DNA of 64,000 bases from Lacticaseibacillus sharpeae JCM 1186 = DSM 20505 (lineage in GTDB: Bacteria > Bacillota > Bacilli > Lactobacillales > Lactobacillaceae), in the NCBI RefSeq assembly GCF_001436225.1, contig NZ_AYYO01000009.1:1-64000 (forward strand), written 5' to 3'. The translations under genes were made by a program, and so were the position numbers. The notes below the pieces were generated by a model that made no database searches, was not told the DNA's origin, and was given only the letters and a program-made list of their open reading frames with translations. Shown here piece after piece: positions 53,071-63,030 of this stretch; positions within the stretch are counted from its first letter, which is position 1, and each line of letters begins with the position of its first letter.

Positions 53071-53105
53071 AAAAAAGCTATCGAAAATTTTTCGATAGCT
53101 TTTTT
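53071..53105. terminator. Convergent terminator of the two gntR genes
   Basis: AAAAAAGCTATCGAAAA and TTTTTCGATAGCTTTTTT (53071-53105) pair almost fully, with T6 on both strands. Confidence 0.9.
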
Positions 53106-53121
53106 GGTGCCGTCAACCGGC

Positions 53122-53838
53122 TTAGTTACTGCTAAGGTGCGATGAGTGGACGTAAAAACGCAGGTCGGGGTAGACGAAATAGGTGGTTGAGTAGTTGAAC
53201 AGTGAGTTGTTACCGTAGAAGTTCAACTGGCTGAGCGCCATTACTTCATCGCCGACTTCCCGGCCCAGAAGCGATGCCTGGTCGGGCTGCAGGGCCTCCA
53301 TACTGATGTAGTCCTCACTGCTGGTGACACGGATGCCGTAAGTTTCGCGCACGAAACCGAAGATGGAGTTGTTGACGGCATCAACGGTCAAAACGGGAAC
53401 GACGCTTGTGAGGTAGTAGGAACATTCCAGTGAATATTCAACGTCGTCGAGGAAGCGCAGCCGGACAACGCGGTACAATTCGGTGCCGTCCACGACGCTC
53501 ATCAGTCGCGCCAATTTGTGGGGTGCCAGAATCTTGTCGAAGGTCACAACGTGGGAGGTTAGGTGGTATTCCGCGCTGTGCATTGGCCCACCAGTGCCCA
53601 CAGATAAGTTGAGAATTGCCTTAGAGGTGCTTGGCAGTTGGTTGATGTAGTAACCAGATCCTTGAACGCGGCGCAGGAGTCCCCGCTGGTAGACAACATC
53701 GATTGCGCGCCGGATTGTGTTACGGCTTACGTTGTATTGATTCATCAGCGCTTGCTCAGTCGGCAGCTTGGTATCGAACTCGCCGTTATTTATTTTGGCG
53801 ATTATGTCTTCTGCAATGTCATGGTACAAGGGTTTCAC
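53122..53838 (-). CDS. GntR/UTRA-type regulator (B)
   Basis: 238 aa from GTG 53838, chosen because homology begins at KPLYHDIAEDIIAKINNGEFDTKLPTEQALMNQYNVSRNTIRRAIDVVYQRGLLRRVQGSGYYI and the length equals regulator A. The frame is open to 54003, but that part is the divergent promoter region. The UTRA domain includes YRVVRLRFLDDVEYSLECSYYL and FNYSTTYFVYPDLRFYV. Divergent from EIIB-EIIA-GH1, so it probably controls that operon, perhaps through the CTACGT/ACGTAG repeat at 54058-54081. Its ribosome site is weak. Confidence 0.87.
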   Translation of the reverse strand: MKPLYHDIAEDIIAKINNGEFDTKLPTEQALMNQYNVSRNTIRRAIDVVYQRGLLRRVQGSGYYINQLPSTSKAILNLSVGTGGPMHSAEYHLTSHVVTFDKILAPHKLARLMSVVDGTELYRVVRLRFLDDVEYSLECSYYLTSVVPVLTVDAVNNSIFGFVRETYGIRVTSSEDYISMEALQPDQASLLGREVGDEVMALSQLNFYGNNSLFNYSTTYFVYPDLRFYVHSSHLSSN

Positions 53839-54041
53839 CGTCCGTTCGTTTTCGATATGTGAAAACTCGTTATTTGTCTCCCCATATTGTACGCCAAGTG
53901 CGCACCAAAAGGGTAGGAAAATTTGTTTAACCCGCTTTTCATATTGTTTGAGACCAAATTTCGCCACCTGGTAACGCTTTGGCCGCGGGCGAAATTCGCG
54001 CAAGCATTTACAACTTTTTGCAAAAAATCATTTGTAAGCAC

Positions 54042-54098
54042 TTGCGAAATTTGTTCCTACGTATTATGATAATCCACGTAGAGATGGAAACGGTTTCC
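54042..54098 (+). promoter_or_regulatory. Promoter, inverted repeat and cre site before EIIB
   Basis: TTGCGA (54042-54047), 17 bases, TATGAT (54065-54070). CTACGT (54058-54063) and ACGTAG (54076-54081) are inverted around the -10. TGGAAACGGTTTCC (54085-54098) just after the start point is a good CcpA cre match (TGNNANCGNTNNCA-like). This predicts glucose repression plus a local regulator. Confidence 0.7.
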
Positions 54099-54148
54099 GG
54101 AAAAGCCGTTAGCTGAACAATTTGTAGATAAGAAAGAGAGTATGTATT

Positions 54149-54469
54149 ATGGCTGAAAAAACGATTATGTTGGCTTGCAACGCAGGTATGTCCACAAGTC
54201 TTCTGGTTAACAAGATGCAGAAGGCTGCTGAAGCTGAAAACACTGAAGTTAAGATCTTCGCTGCCGCTTCCAATGATATTCGTAACCAGTTGGAGCAGCA
54301 GCACCCAGACGTTCTGATGCTTGGACCTCAAGTTCGCTACATGGCTAACGACCTGAAGAAGGAACTGGACATTCCAGTTGACGTTATCAACATGCAAGAT
54401 TATGGTCTGATGAACGGGGCTAAGGTGCTCAAGGCAGCGATGAAGCTGATTGAAGACTCCGAAGCTTAA
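54149..54469 (+). CDS. PTS EIIB, lactose/cellobiose family
   Basis: 106 aa. The phosphorylated Cys is Cys10 in IMLACNAGMSTSLL, a P-loop typical of cellobiose-type EIIB (CxxGMSTS). HPDVLMLGPQVRYM is the second conserved block. It receives phosphate from EIIA and passes it to the sugar in the EIIC channel. First gene of an operon with EIIA and GH1 B; the matching EIIC is probably at 43969-45279, as none is present here. Confidence 0.95.
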   Translation: MAEKTIMLACNAGMSTSLLVNKMQKAAEAENTEVKIFAAASNDIRNQLEQQHPDVLMLGPQVRYMANDLKKELDIPVDVINMQDYGLMNGAKVLKAAMKLIEDSEA

Positions 54470-54511
54470 TACAGACCAATAAACTAGACAAAAGAAAGAA
54501 GGCGTTTTTCC

Positions 54512-54847
54512 GTGGCAGAAGAAAAAGAACAAGATTTGGAAACCATCATGGGTCTCATCGTGAATGGCGGTAACGCCAAGAGCTCCGCATTCGAGGCAAT
54601 CGCAGCTGCGAAAAAAGGCGACTTCGAAACCGCTGACGCTAAGCTGACCGAAGCCGACAACTTCCTGGTTGAAGCACACAACTCCCAGACGGGGATGCTG
54701 ACCCAAGAAGCACAAGGCAACCACGCTAAGGTAACGCTGCTGACCGTGCACTCACAGGATCACCTGATGAATGCCATCACGTTCCGCGACCTGGCTGGCG
54801 AAATCGTCGACTTGTACAAGCGCCTCGACGGTAAGGACACCAAGTAA
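54512..54847 (+). CDS. PTS EIIA, lactose/cellobiose family
   Basis: 111 aa from GTG 54512, about nine bases after AGAAGG. All-helical: MGLIVNGGNAKSSAFEAIAAAKKGDFETADAKLTEADNFLVEAHNSQTGML. The active-site His is His80 in VTLLTVHSQDHLMNAITFRDLA. It carries phosphate from HPr to EIIB. Forms trimers in relatives. Located 42 bases after EIIB. Confidence 0.95.
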   Translation: MAEEKEQDLETIMGLIVNGGNAKSSAFEAIAAAKKGDFETADAKLTEADNFLVEAHNSQTGMLTQEAQGNHAKVTLLTVHSQDHLMNAITFRDLAGEIVDLYKRLDGKDTK

Positions 54848-54870
54848 CAATAACCAAAATGAATATTTAC

Positions 54871-54902
54871 GGGCCGGCTTATTTTCTGCCGGTCTTTTTT
54901 AT
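54871..54902 (+). terminator. Terminator after EIIA
   Basis: GGCCGGC and GCCGGTC arms (54872-54894) followed by T6; read-through to GH1 B remains possible. Confidence 0.7.
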
Positions 54903-54939
54903 TCAATGATTTTGGTGCATACGGTGAAGTAATTATTGA

Positions 54940-56433
<1,494 letters not shown>

Positions 56434-56473
56434 CTTAGAGCACCACAAAGCAACAATGAAATGAATGAATGCA

Positions 56474-56506
56474 AGGGCAGCCGCATGATTGTGTGGCTGC
56501 CTTTTT
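56474..56506 (+). terminator. Terminator of GH1 B
   Basis: GGCAGCC (56476-56482) and GGCTGCC (56495-56501) followed by T5. Confidence 0.85.
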
Positions 56507-56594
56507 GGTGCCGAAAGAATATGCAGTTACTCGTTGAATATTTATTCACGAAGATGTACACTATATGCATTGATAGCAAAACGGAGGTCTGGTT

Positions 56595-57752
56595 ATGCAG
56601 AAGATTACGGATGAAGAAGCAGTCGCATTACTCCAGCAAGTGATGCAGATTCCCACGGTGGGGGCAGATGAAGCCAAAATTGCGGACATTCTGGCGGCGA
56701 AGATGCAGCCACTGGTGGATGCGGGGCTTGCGACAATTGAACGCCTACCATACGCGCCGGGCCGGGATAACCTGATTATTGTTGCCGGGCCTAAGGATGC
56801 AGCAACCAAGCTGGGCATCGACGGGCACATGGACGTCGTTGCCGCGGGCGATTCCGCCAAGTGGACGCACGCGCCATTTGCTGCCGAGATTGAAGATGGA
56901 ATCCTGTATGGACGGGGCGCGACGGACATGAAGGCCGGGTTAATTGCCTCGTTTGTGGCCCTGTACAACTTGCTGGTTAGCGGCGTCCAACTTAACAGTC
57001 AGCTGCACTTCTTCGCCACGGTGGGTGAAGAAGTTGACAACTACGGGGCGCGCCAGCTGGCGGCTGCGGGTTACAACGACGGGTTAACCGGGCTGATTGT
57101 GTGTGAACCAAGTGGTCCGCAGATTGAACCTACCACGCGGGGGATTATTGATTACACCGTGACGGCAACGGGGAAGGCCGCCCACTCGTCCACTCCTGAA
57201 GAGGGTGCGAATGCCATCGCCGGTTTGTTCGCCTACAACGCAGCCGCCGCTAAGTTGACGGCACCACTGACCGCCAAAGCCCACGCAATGCTGGGCCACG
57301 CCACGCACAGCATTACCCTGATTAATGGCGGCAATCAGGTCAACATTATCCCCAAAGCCGCAAGCCTGCGCGGCAATATTCGCACCACGCCGCTGGCAGA
57401 TAACGATGACTTTACTGCCGCCTTGACTGCAGCGGTGGCGGAGGCAAACACTCAGGTGCCGGGGGTTAAGCTCAGCCTCAGTATCGACTCGACGCTGCCA
57501 TCCGTTGGCAGCCCGGCAGATAACCGTTTGGTGCAGACGATTCAGAGCGTGCAACAGCAGTTCGGCAAGGAAGAGTTGCCGGTTGTCGGCGGCACCGGTA
57601 TCTGTGACGCGGCGCTGTTGCTCACACCCGGCATGGACATGGCCGAATTCGGCCCTGGTAACGATACTTCCCACCAGACCGACGAATGCATTGCACTTGC
57701 GGACTTCACTGCCGCAATTGCAAGTTACACCAAGATTTTTGCGCAGTATTAG
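56595..57752 (+). CDS. M20 family peptidase/deacylase, ArgE/DapE type
   Basis: 385 aa, start after CGGAGG. Zinc enzyme of the succinyl-diaminopimelate desuccinylase/acetylornithine deacetylase group. GIDGHMDVVAAGD and GRGATDMKAGLIA hold metal ligands, ATVGEEVDNYGA the general-base Glu pair, and VCEPSGPQIEPTTRG leads into the dimerisation domain with GKAAHSSTPEEGANAI. NDTSHQTDECIAL carries the last His. DapE function in lysine and wall synthesis is likely; a dipeptidase or other N-acyl hydrolase is the alternative. Monocistronic. Confidence 0.88.
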   Translation: MQKITDEEAVALLQQVMQIPTVGADEAKIADILAAKMQPLVDAGLATIERLPYAPGRDNLIIVAGPKDAATKLGIDGHMDVVAAGDSAKWTHAPFAAEIEDGILYGRGATDMKAGLIASFVALYNLLVSGVQLNSQLHFFATVGEEVDNYGARQLAAAGYNDGLTGLIVCEPSGPQIEPTTRGIIDYTVTATGKAAHSSTPEEGANAIAGLFAYNAAAAKLTAPLTAKAHAMLGHATHSITLINGGNQVNIIPKAASLRGNIRTTPLADNDDFTAALTAAVAEANTQVPGVKLSLSIDSTLPSVGSPADNRLVQTIQSVQQQFGKEELPVVGGTGICDAALLLTPGMDMAEFGPGNDTSHQTDECIALADFTAAIASYTKIFAQY

Positions 57753-57767
57753 ACACATTGTGGGACC

Positions 57768-57798
57768 GGCACGGCTGACGTGCCAGCCCCGCTTTTTT
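57768..57798 (+). terminator. Terminator of the M20 gene
   Basis: GGCACG (57768-57773) and CGTGCC (57779-57784) with flanking GGG/CCC pairing, then T6. Confidence 0.75.
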
Positions 57799-57934
57799 CG
57801 GCAAAAAATGTTTAGATTAGGTGAACATTGGGGCAAAATGTGCTATTCTGTGGTTTCTGATATTATTTTAAAATCGTTTGGAGCCAGCAGTCCGGTAGGC
57901 GATTGGTGGCGCCAGGCAAGATAGGGGTATAACA

Positions 57935-59173
57935 ATGCTAAATTGGTTAAAGAACTACCGGGACACGCTCTCGCTGCTCGGTGGGGTAATTATTGGGGGC
58001 ATTGTCGGCCTCTTCATGGGTACAGACGCGACGGTCTTGCAGCCGTTTGGGCAACTGTTCCTGAACTTGATGTACATGGTGCTGATTCCACTTGTGTTCT
58101 TCTCCATTGCCAACGCGATTGGGCAGATGAGCAGTGGTAGTCGGCTGGGGAAGATTCTGATTTCCACAGTTGCCGTCTTCATCTTCACCGCGGCGGTGGC
58201 GGCCGTGGTTGGGTACCTCGGGGTTTACCTGTCACCACTCATCAACAAGGGGGACATTGGCCACCTGAAGGCACTGATGGGGAGCGTAAAGGTCGAGAAG
58301 AACAACACGCCAATGCTGCAGCAGGTTGTGAACATGTTCACGGTTGACGACTTCAGCAAGGTGCTCTCCAAGCAGTACATGCTGCCAGCCATTCTGTTCT
58401 CCCTGCTGTTTGGGATTGCAACGTCCACTAGTGGCAAGGCGGCTGAACCATTCCGTCAGTTTCTGGCCAGCGGGAACGTGGTTGTGCTGAAGATCATCAA
58501 GTACATCATGTACTACGCACCGTTTGGACTTGGGTGCTACTTCGCATCCATCGTTGGGAACCTGGGGAGCCAGATTGTCGGCGGGTACGTGCACGCCTAC
58601 GTGCTGTACATCGTCCTGTCCATTATTTACTTCTTCGTCATCATGACCATCTACGCGTTCATCGCTGGTGGCAAGGGCGGGGTGAAGAACTTCTGGCACC
58701 ACGTTGGGGTACCAGCCGTGACCGCGATTGCGACGAGTTCCAGTGCCGCAAGCATTCCGGCGAACTTGGAATACACGCGCAAGATTGGCGTGCCCAATGA
58801 TATCGTGGACACCGTGATTCCGCTGGGGGCCAACATCCACAAGGACGGGTCAGTAATCGGGGGGATTTTCAAAGTTTCCTTCCTCTTCCTGCTCTTTGGT
58901 CGGGACATCGGCTCCTTTAGCAGCATCGTTTCGATTGTCGGTGGGGGCTTCTTCGTTGGGGCCGTCATGGGCGCGATTCCTGGGGGCGGCATGGTTGCCG
59001 AAACGCTCATTGTCTCAATGTTCGGTTTCCCCACCAACGCCATTCCGTTGCTGCTGATTATTTCCACGATTATCGACATTCCCGCAACGCTGCTGAATTC
59101 AACTGGGAACGTGGCATCGGCCATGATGGTCACCAAGCTGGTTGATCCGAAAATCACCTTTACGGAAAAATAG
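57935..59173 (+). CDS. Dicarboxylate/amino acid:cation symporter (DAACS)
   Basis: 412 aa with eight helices and two re-entrant loops. Diagnostic motifs: AIATSSSAASIPANLEYTRKIGVP (the TSSSAATIP loop), VIPLGANIHKDGS and LLNSTGNVASA (NTTGD-like region for substrate and cation). It imports glutamate, aspartate, a C4-dicarboxylate or a hydroxyl amino acid with protons or sodium. The usual NTTGD motif reads NSTGN, so the last Asp is replaced, which could shift substrate choice away from acidic amino acids. Stands alone before the tRNA gene. Confidence 0.9.
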   Translation: MLNWLKNYRDTLSLLGGVIIGGIVGLFMGTDATVLQPFGQLFLNLMYMVLIPLVFFSIANAIGQMSSGSRLGKILISTVAVFIFTAAVAAVVGYLGVYLSPLINKGDIGHLKALMGSVKVEKNNTPMLQQVVNMFTVDDFSKVLSKQYMLPAILFSLLFGIATSTSGKAAEPFRQFLASGNVVVLKIIKYIMYYAPFGLGCYFASIVGNLGSQIVGGYVHAYVLYIVLSIIYFFVIMTIYAFIAGGKGGVKNFWHHVGVPAVTAIATSSSAASIPANLEYTRKIGVPNDIVDTVIPLGANIHKDGSVIGGIFKVSFLFLLFGRDIGSFSSIVSIVGGGFFVGAVMGAIPGGGMVAETLIVSMFGFPTNAIPLLLIISTIIDIPATLLNSTGNVASAMMVTKLVDPKITFTEK

Positions 59174-59230
59174 TTGTAGACATAGTTGCTCGCTGAGTGT
59201 ATTATATAAACATGCTCAAGCGAGCGTTAT

Positions 59231-59303
59231 GGAGGATTAGCTCAGTTGGGAGAGCGTCTGCCTTACAAGCAGAGGGTCACAGGTTCGAGCCCTGTATCCT
59301 CCA
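59231..59303 (+). tRNA. tRNA-Val (anticodon TAC)
   Basis: 73 nt cloverleaf: acceptor arms GGAGGAT (59231-59237) and ATCCTCC (59296-59302), discriminator A59303. The D-loop has TAGCTCAGTTGGGAGAGC, the anticodon stem CTGCC/GGCAG-like frames TTACAA with TAC at 59264-59266, and the T arm contains GGTTCGAGCCC. CCA is not encoded. The sequence closely matches valine tRNAs of Firmicutes. Confidence 0.97.
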
Positions 59304-59308
59304 TCAGT

Positions 59309-59340
59309 TACCACCTCAGTTGCGAGGTGGTATTTTTTTT
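59309..59340 (+). terminator. Terminator of tRNA-Val
   Basis: Perfect nine-base arms (59309-59317, 59324-59332) followed by T8. Confidence 0.92.
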
Positions 59341-59341
59341 G

Positions 59342-59381
59342 CGCAAAAATAGCCGCCAGCAGTGCGCTGGCGGCTATTTAG
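59342..59381 (-). terminator. Terminator of the leftward MFS gene
   Basis: Perfect 14-base arms (59347-59360, 59366-59379); T5 follows on the minus strand. Confidence 0.88.
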
Positions 59382-59397
59382 CGGGTGTGTTTATGCG

Positions 59398-60615
59398 TTA
59401 CCAGTTCGCCCGCATCCGTGCGGCTTTGGTGGTTGCTAGAATGGAGAGCCCACCAAAGATAAGCATGAGGACGGCCATTCCGTAGTTGCCGAAGATTGAC
59501 GAGGCGCTGACCAGCAGTCCGGCGAAGATGGCGGCGATGGGCGAAACAACGGACATCAGCCCGGAGTACGCACCAATCTTAGCGGGATTCATCATGTCCG
59601 CCCGCAATGTTTGGTTAGCAGGCACACTGATCATTTCCCCAAGCGTCAAGATGACGGCCGCAGCAATCAGCGGCCACAGGGTGCTCGTGACAAAGGAGAA
59701 AGCAAACCCGACGGCAAAGAGCACGGCGCCGACCGCATTGGCCTTAACCAGCGACCACTTGTCCGTCAGCCGGGTGAACAGTGACATCATGGTGACAATC
59801 ATCACCGTGTTGACCAAAGTTACGATGGATAGCATCCGTTGGCCGTAGATGGTAATGCCGAACAACGTGGTGGTGTGAAAATCGGCCCCCAGGTGGACGG
59901 CTAGGTAGTAGTCGGGCTGGCGGGTAACAATTGCCAGCAGCACGGAACCGATGATGAAGAGCATGTAGCGCCGGTCCGCCAGCACGTTCAGGTATGATTT
60001 GAGTGCTCCCCAGACCGAGCTTGAAGTTTGCGTTGCCTCCGTCATTGTTTCGCTCATCCCAAAACGCACGATTGCGAGGTTGAAGAGGGAAACGGCGATC
60101 AGCGCGAGTAGCAGTTCGAGCAGGTAGTCGCGGAAGAACCACCCGCCGAGCGCGGCCCCAAGCATCACGGAGATATTAATAATCCAATAGATTAGCGCAT
60201 ACACGAACTTGCGGTTGGCCGCGGTCGAGGCGTCAATCATCATTGCCTGTTCGGCCGGGTCGGCGAGACTACCACCGACGCTGGCGATTAGGAAGGCGAA
60301 GAACGTAATCTGCGGGCTGACGAGCAGTGGATTGTTGGCTGCCGCCGCGATAACGTAGCCGGTTGTGAGGAGCAGCCCGCCGGTTAGCATGATGGGTTTG
60401 CGGCCGTACACGTCTGCCAGGTGTCCACCGTACATCCCCGCCACGAAGCTCACACCGGAAATGAGCATGAGCAAGATGCCGGTGATGAAGCGGCCAAAAT
60501 AATGGCTGTAATAGATGGTCATGTTGGGGAATATTGAGCTGTTTAGCAGTGCCGCGAGAAACACCGTCAGTGTCCGGAGTTTCAAGTTGCGGTTCAGTTG
60601 CATGAATTCTTGCAT
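59398..60615 (-). CDS. MFS transporter, 12 helices
   Basis: 405 aa. The loop 2-3 motif is GMYGGHLADVYGRKPIMLTGG (G-x3-D-x-x-G-R-K). ADPAEQAMMIDASTAANRKFVYALIYWIINISVMLGAALGGWFF contains motif C-like Gly-rich helix 5. It resembles drug/metabolite exporters of the MdtH/YttB-like kind. Substrate unknown. Monocistronic, read leftward. Confidence 0.85.
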   Translation of the reverse strand: MQEFMQLNRNLKLRTLTVFLAALLNSSIFPNMTIYYSHYFGRFITGILLMLISGVSFVAGMYGGHLADVYGRKPIMLTGGLLLTTGYVIAAAANNPLLVSPQITFFAFLIASVGGSLADPAEQAMMIDASTAANRKFVYALIYWIINISVMLGAALGGWFFRDYLLELLLALIAVSLFNLAIVRFGMSETMTEATQTSSSVWGALKSYLNVLADRRYMLFIIGSVLLAIVTRQPDYYLAVHLGADFHTTTLFGITIYGQRMLSIVTLVNTVMIVTMMSLFTRLTDKWSLVKANAVGAVLFAVGFAFSFVTSTLWPLIAAAVILTLGEMISVPANQTLRADMMNPAKIGAYSGLMSVVSPIAAIFAGLLVSASSIFGNYGMAVLMLIFGGLSILATTKAARMRANW

Positions 60616-60973
60616 AATTTAGGAATACCTACCAATCTTGAATGAGTATACCCGACTTTGTCCGCTTTGGGGATACAATTTTATGCATTTGTGCAAAAAA
60701 ATTGAACGTGAGTCAGGTCAAATGCGGTTTTGTGTCTATGCTGCCTGGATGCAATGCGTATTTATCCGCATGCCACTCGGACCTGACGGCGATGTGTGGG
60801 CATTCCAGTCGGTGACCGTGCATTATTTATGCATGTCAATCTGACTTGGTTTGACGGACGGATATTAACCATGGCACCGTATAGTTAGGAAGCAAATGTA
60901 CGTGCGTGACTGGGTCGATGAAAGGCTGCGGTCGATTAATGCTGATAAGGCGCCGCAGCGTTGAGGCAAAATT
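60616..60973. other. Promoter region between MFS and OpuA genes
   Basis: About 360 bases without a supportable gene; the short open frames have no ribosome site. A CTGCGG/CCGCAG inverted repeat (60926-60957) lies just ahead of the ABC operon and could be an osmotic or regulator site. The ribosome site of the first gene is weak (TGAGG). Confidence 0.4.
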
Positions 60974-62188
60974 ATGCAGAAACTGCAGGTGACAAACCTC
61001 ACCAAGATTTTTGGCGGGCATACGAAGCAAGTAACGGAAATGCTGCAGCAGGGCAAATCAAAACGGGAAATACTGCGGGCGACGGGGGCCACGGTGGGGG
61101 TCCACGACGCGACTTTTTCCGTCGCGGATGGTGAAATCTTCGTCATCATGGGCTTGTCTGGCTCGGGCAAATCCACCTTAATTCGCCTGCTCAACCGGCT
61201 AATTGAACCAACCAGCGGCAGCGTGTTTCTCGATGGTCAAGATATTGCCCAGCTCGGCCGCAAAGAACTGCTCAATGTCCGCCGGCACAAAATCGCGATG
61301 GTGTTCCAGAACTTCGCCCTCTTCCCCAACCGCACCGTCCTCGCCAATGCGGCGTACGGCCTGGAAGTGCGCAAGGAACCGGCGGCAAAGCGTAACGCCC
61401 GAGCCATGGCGGCACTCAAACGGGTGGGGCTGGCCGGTTATGAGCAGCAGTATCCGCACCAGTTGTCTGGCGGGATGCAGCAACGCGTGGGCCTGGCGCG
61501 CGCATTAGCCAGCGATGCCGACGTGCTGCTCATGGACGAGGCGTTCTCCGCGCTTGATCCGCTGAACCGGAAGGACATGCAGGAGGAACTGCTGGAATTA
61601 CAAAGTGAATTGCACAAGACAATCGTGTTCATCAGCCACGACCTGAACGAAGCGTTGCGGCTGGCAAACCACATGCTGATTATGGATGATGGCGCCGTCG
61701 TTCAGGTCGGCACGCCCGAAGACATCTTGACGCATCCGGCCAATGCGTACGTGGCCCGGTTCATCGAGGATGTCGACCGGACGCGGGTGATTACCGCCGG
61801 GGCCGTGATGATTCGGCCGTACACGGTCAATATCGATAGTGACGGTCCGTACGTGGCGATGCGCCGGATGCGCGCCAACGAAGTATCAACGCTGCTCGTG
61901 ACAGATGGGCACGGCCACCTGCTGGGGATGATTGACGCCCGTGACACGATGCAGCTGATTGAAAAACGCCGCGATGACGTCCAGCGGCTGGATACGATTG
62001 TGCAAAAGAATGTCCCAACGACCACCCCGGACACGCCGTTAAATCAGTTGCTTAGTCAATTCGCTCAGACCGCACTGCCGATTGCCGTGCTGGATGACCA
62101 GCAACGGCTCAAGGGCGTGGTTATTCGCGGCGCCGTCTTCGCCGCAATGGCGCGGAAGGAGGTGCATGGTGATGTTGTGCATGATTAA
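60974..62188 (+). CDS. opuAA: Glycine betaine/proline-type ABC transporter ATPase with CBS pair
   Basis: 404 aa. An N-terminal extension specific to OpuAA/ProV (KIFGGHTKQVTEMLQQGKSKREIL) is followed by Walker A GLSGSGKST, Q-loop MVFQNFALFPNRTV, signature LSGGMQQRVGLARALA and Walker B VLLMDEAFSALDPL. Two C-terminal CBS modules (about 280-400) probably sense ionic strength, as in OpuA. It powers import of compatible solutes under osmotic stress. First gene of a three-gene operon; the stop overlaps the next start by 17 bases. Confidence 0.93.
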   Translation: MQKLQVTNLTKIFGGHTKQVTEMLQQGKSKREILRATGATVGVHDATFSVADGEIFVIMGLSGSGKSTLIRLLNRLIEPTSGSVFLDGQDIAQLGRKELLNVRRHKIAMVFQNFALFPNRTVLANAAYGLEVRKEPAAKRNARAMAALKRVGLAGYEQQYPHQLSGGMQQRVGLARALASDADVLLMDEAFSALDPLNRKDMQEELLELQSELHKTIVFISHDLNEALRLANHMLIMDDGAVVQVGTPEDILTHPANAYVARFIEDVDRTRVITAGAVMIRPYTVNIDSDGPYVAMRRMRANEVSTLLVTDGHGHLLGMIDARDTMQLIEKRRDDVQRLDTIVQKNVPTTTPDTPLNQLLSQFAQTALPIAVLDDQQRLKGVVIRGAVFAAMARKEVHGDVVHD

Positions 62189-63026
62189 ACTCGCCCCGTT
62201 GCCGCTGGCCAAGTGGGTCGACGCGCTGGTCGCCTGGCTGGCTAAATTTGCGGGCTTTTTCAACTTCATCACGAATATCATCGCGGGGATTAACAACGCG
62301 ATTCAGTGGCTGTTTGATCTATTGCCCATCCCCGTATTTATTGTCGTGATTCCCCTGCTTACGTGGCTGGTAACTAGAAAATCTGGGTTGCACTGGCAAC
62401 TGTTTGCCTTTGAAATCCTGGGACTGCTACTGATTTGGAACCTCGGTTACTGGCGCGACATGACGCAAACCATTGCGCTCGTGCTGACCGCGAGCATCAT
62501 TGCCCTGGTGCTCGGCATTCCGCTGGGTATCTGGATGGCGAAGAGCAACCTGGTGGAAGCCATCGTCAAACCGGTACTGGACTTCATGCAAACCATGCCG
62601 GCATTCGTGTACCTGATTCCGGCGGTCGCATTCTTCGGGATTGGGACGGTGCCCGGCGTGATTTCCGCTTTGATTTTTGCGATGCCGCCAGTGGTGCGGA
62701 TGACCAACCTCGGGATTCGCGAGGTGCCGGCGGACTTGATTGAAGCCGCCGAGGCGTACGGGTCGACTTCCTGGCAGAAGTTGATCAAGGTGCAACTGCC
62801 GCTTGCCCGCAAGTCGCTCATGGCGGGCGTGAACCAGACGATGATGCTGGCACTGTCGATGGTCGTGACCGCATCGATGATTGGGGCGATGGGTCTGGGC
62901 GAGAAGGTCTACTTTGCGGTCGGTCGGAATGACGCCGGCAGTGGATTCACGGCCGGGCTGGCCATCGTGATTGTGGCCATCATCCTGGACCGGATTACCC
63001 AGAGTGCAAACCAGAAGGACGGGTGA
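62172..63026 (+). CDS. opuAB: Glycine betaine-type ABC transporter permease
   Basis: 284 aa from ATG 62172, eight bases after AAGGAGG (62157-62163); ATG 62166 is too close to the ribosome site. The opening amphipathic part (PLAKWVDALVAWLAKFAGFFNFITNIIAGINNAIQWLF) is typical of OpuAB. Six or so helices follow, with the EAA loop EVPADLIEAAEAYGSTSWQKLIKVQLPLARKSLMAGVNQTMMLALSMVV. It forms the membrane channel. Unlike L. lactis OpuABC, the binding domain is a separate protein here. Confidence 0.93.
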   Translation: MLCMIKLAPLPLAKWVDALVAWLAKFAGFFNFITNIIAGINNAIQWLFDLLPIPVFIVVIPLLTWLVTRKSGLHWQLFAFEILGLLLIWNLGYWRDMTQTIALVLTASIIALVLGIPLGIWMAKSNLVEAIVKPVLDFMQTMPAFVYLIPAVAFFGIGTVPGVISALIFAMPPVVRMTNLGIREVPADLIEAAEAYGSTSWQKLIKVQLPLARKSLMAGVNQTMMLALSMVVTASMIGAMGLGEKVYFAVGRNDAGSGFTAGLAIVIVAIILDRITQSANQKDG

Positions 63027-63030
63027 GGAC

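Noticed and set aside
53839-54003. N-terminal extension of GntR B to 54003
   Set aside because: These codons fall in the divergent promoter region and precede the usual start of the GntR winged helix.
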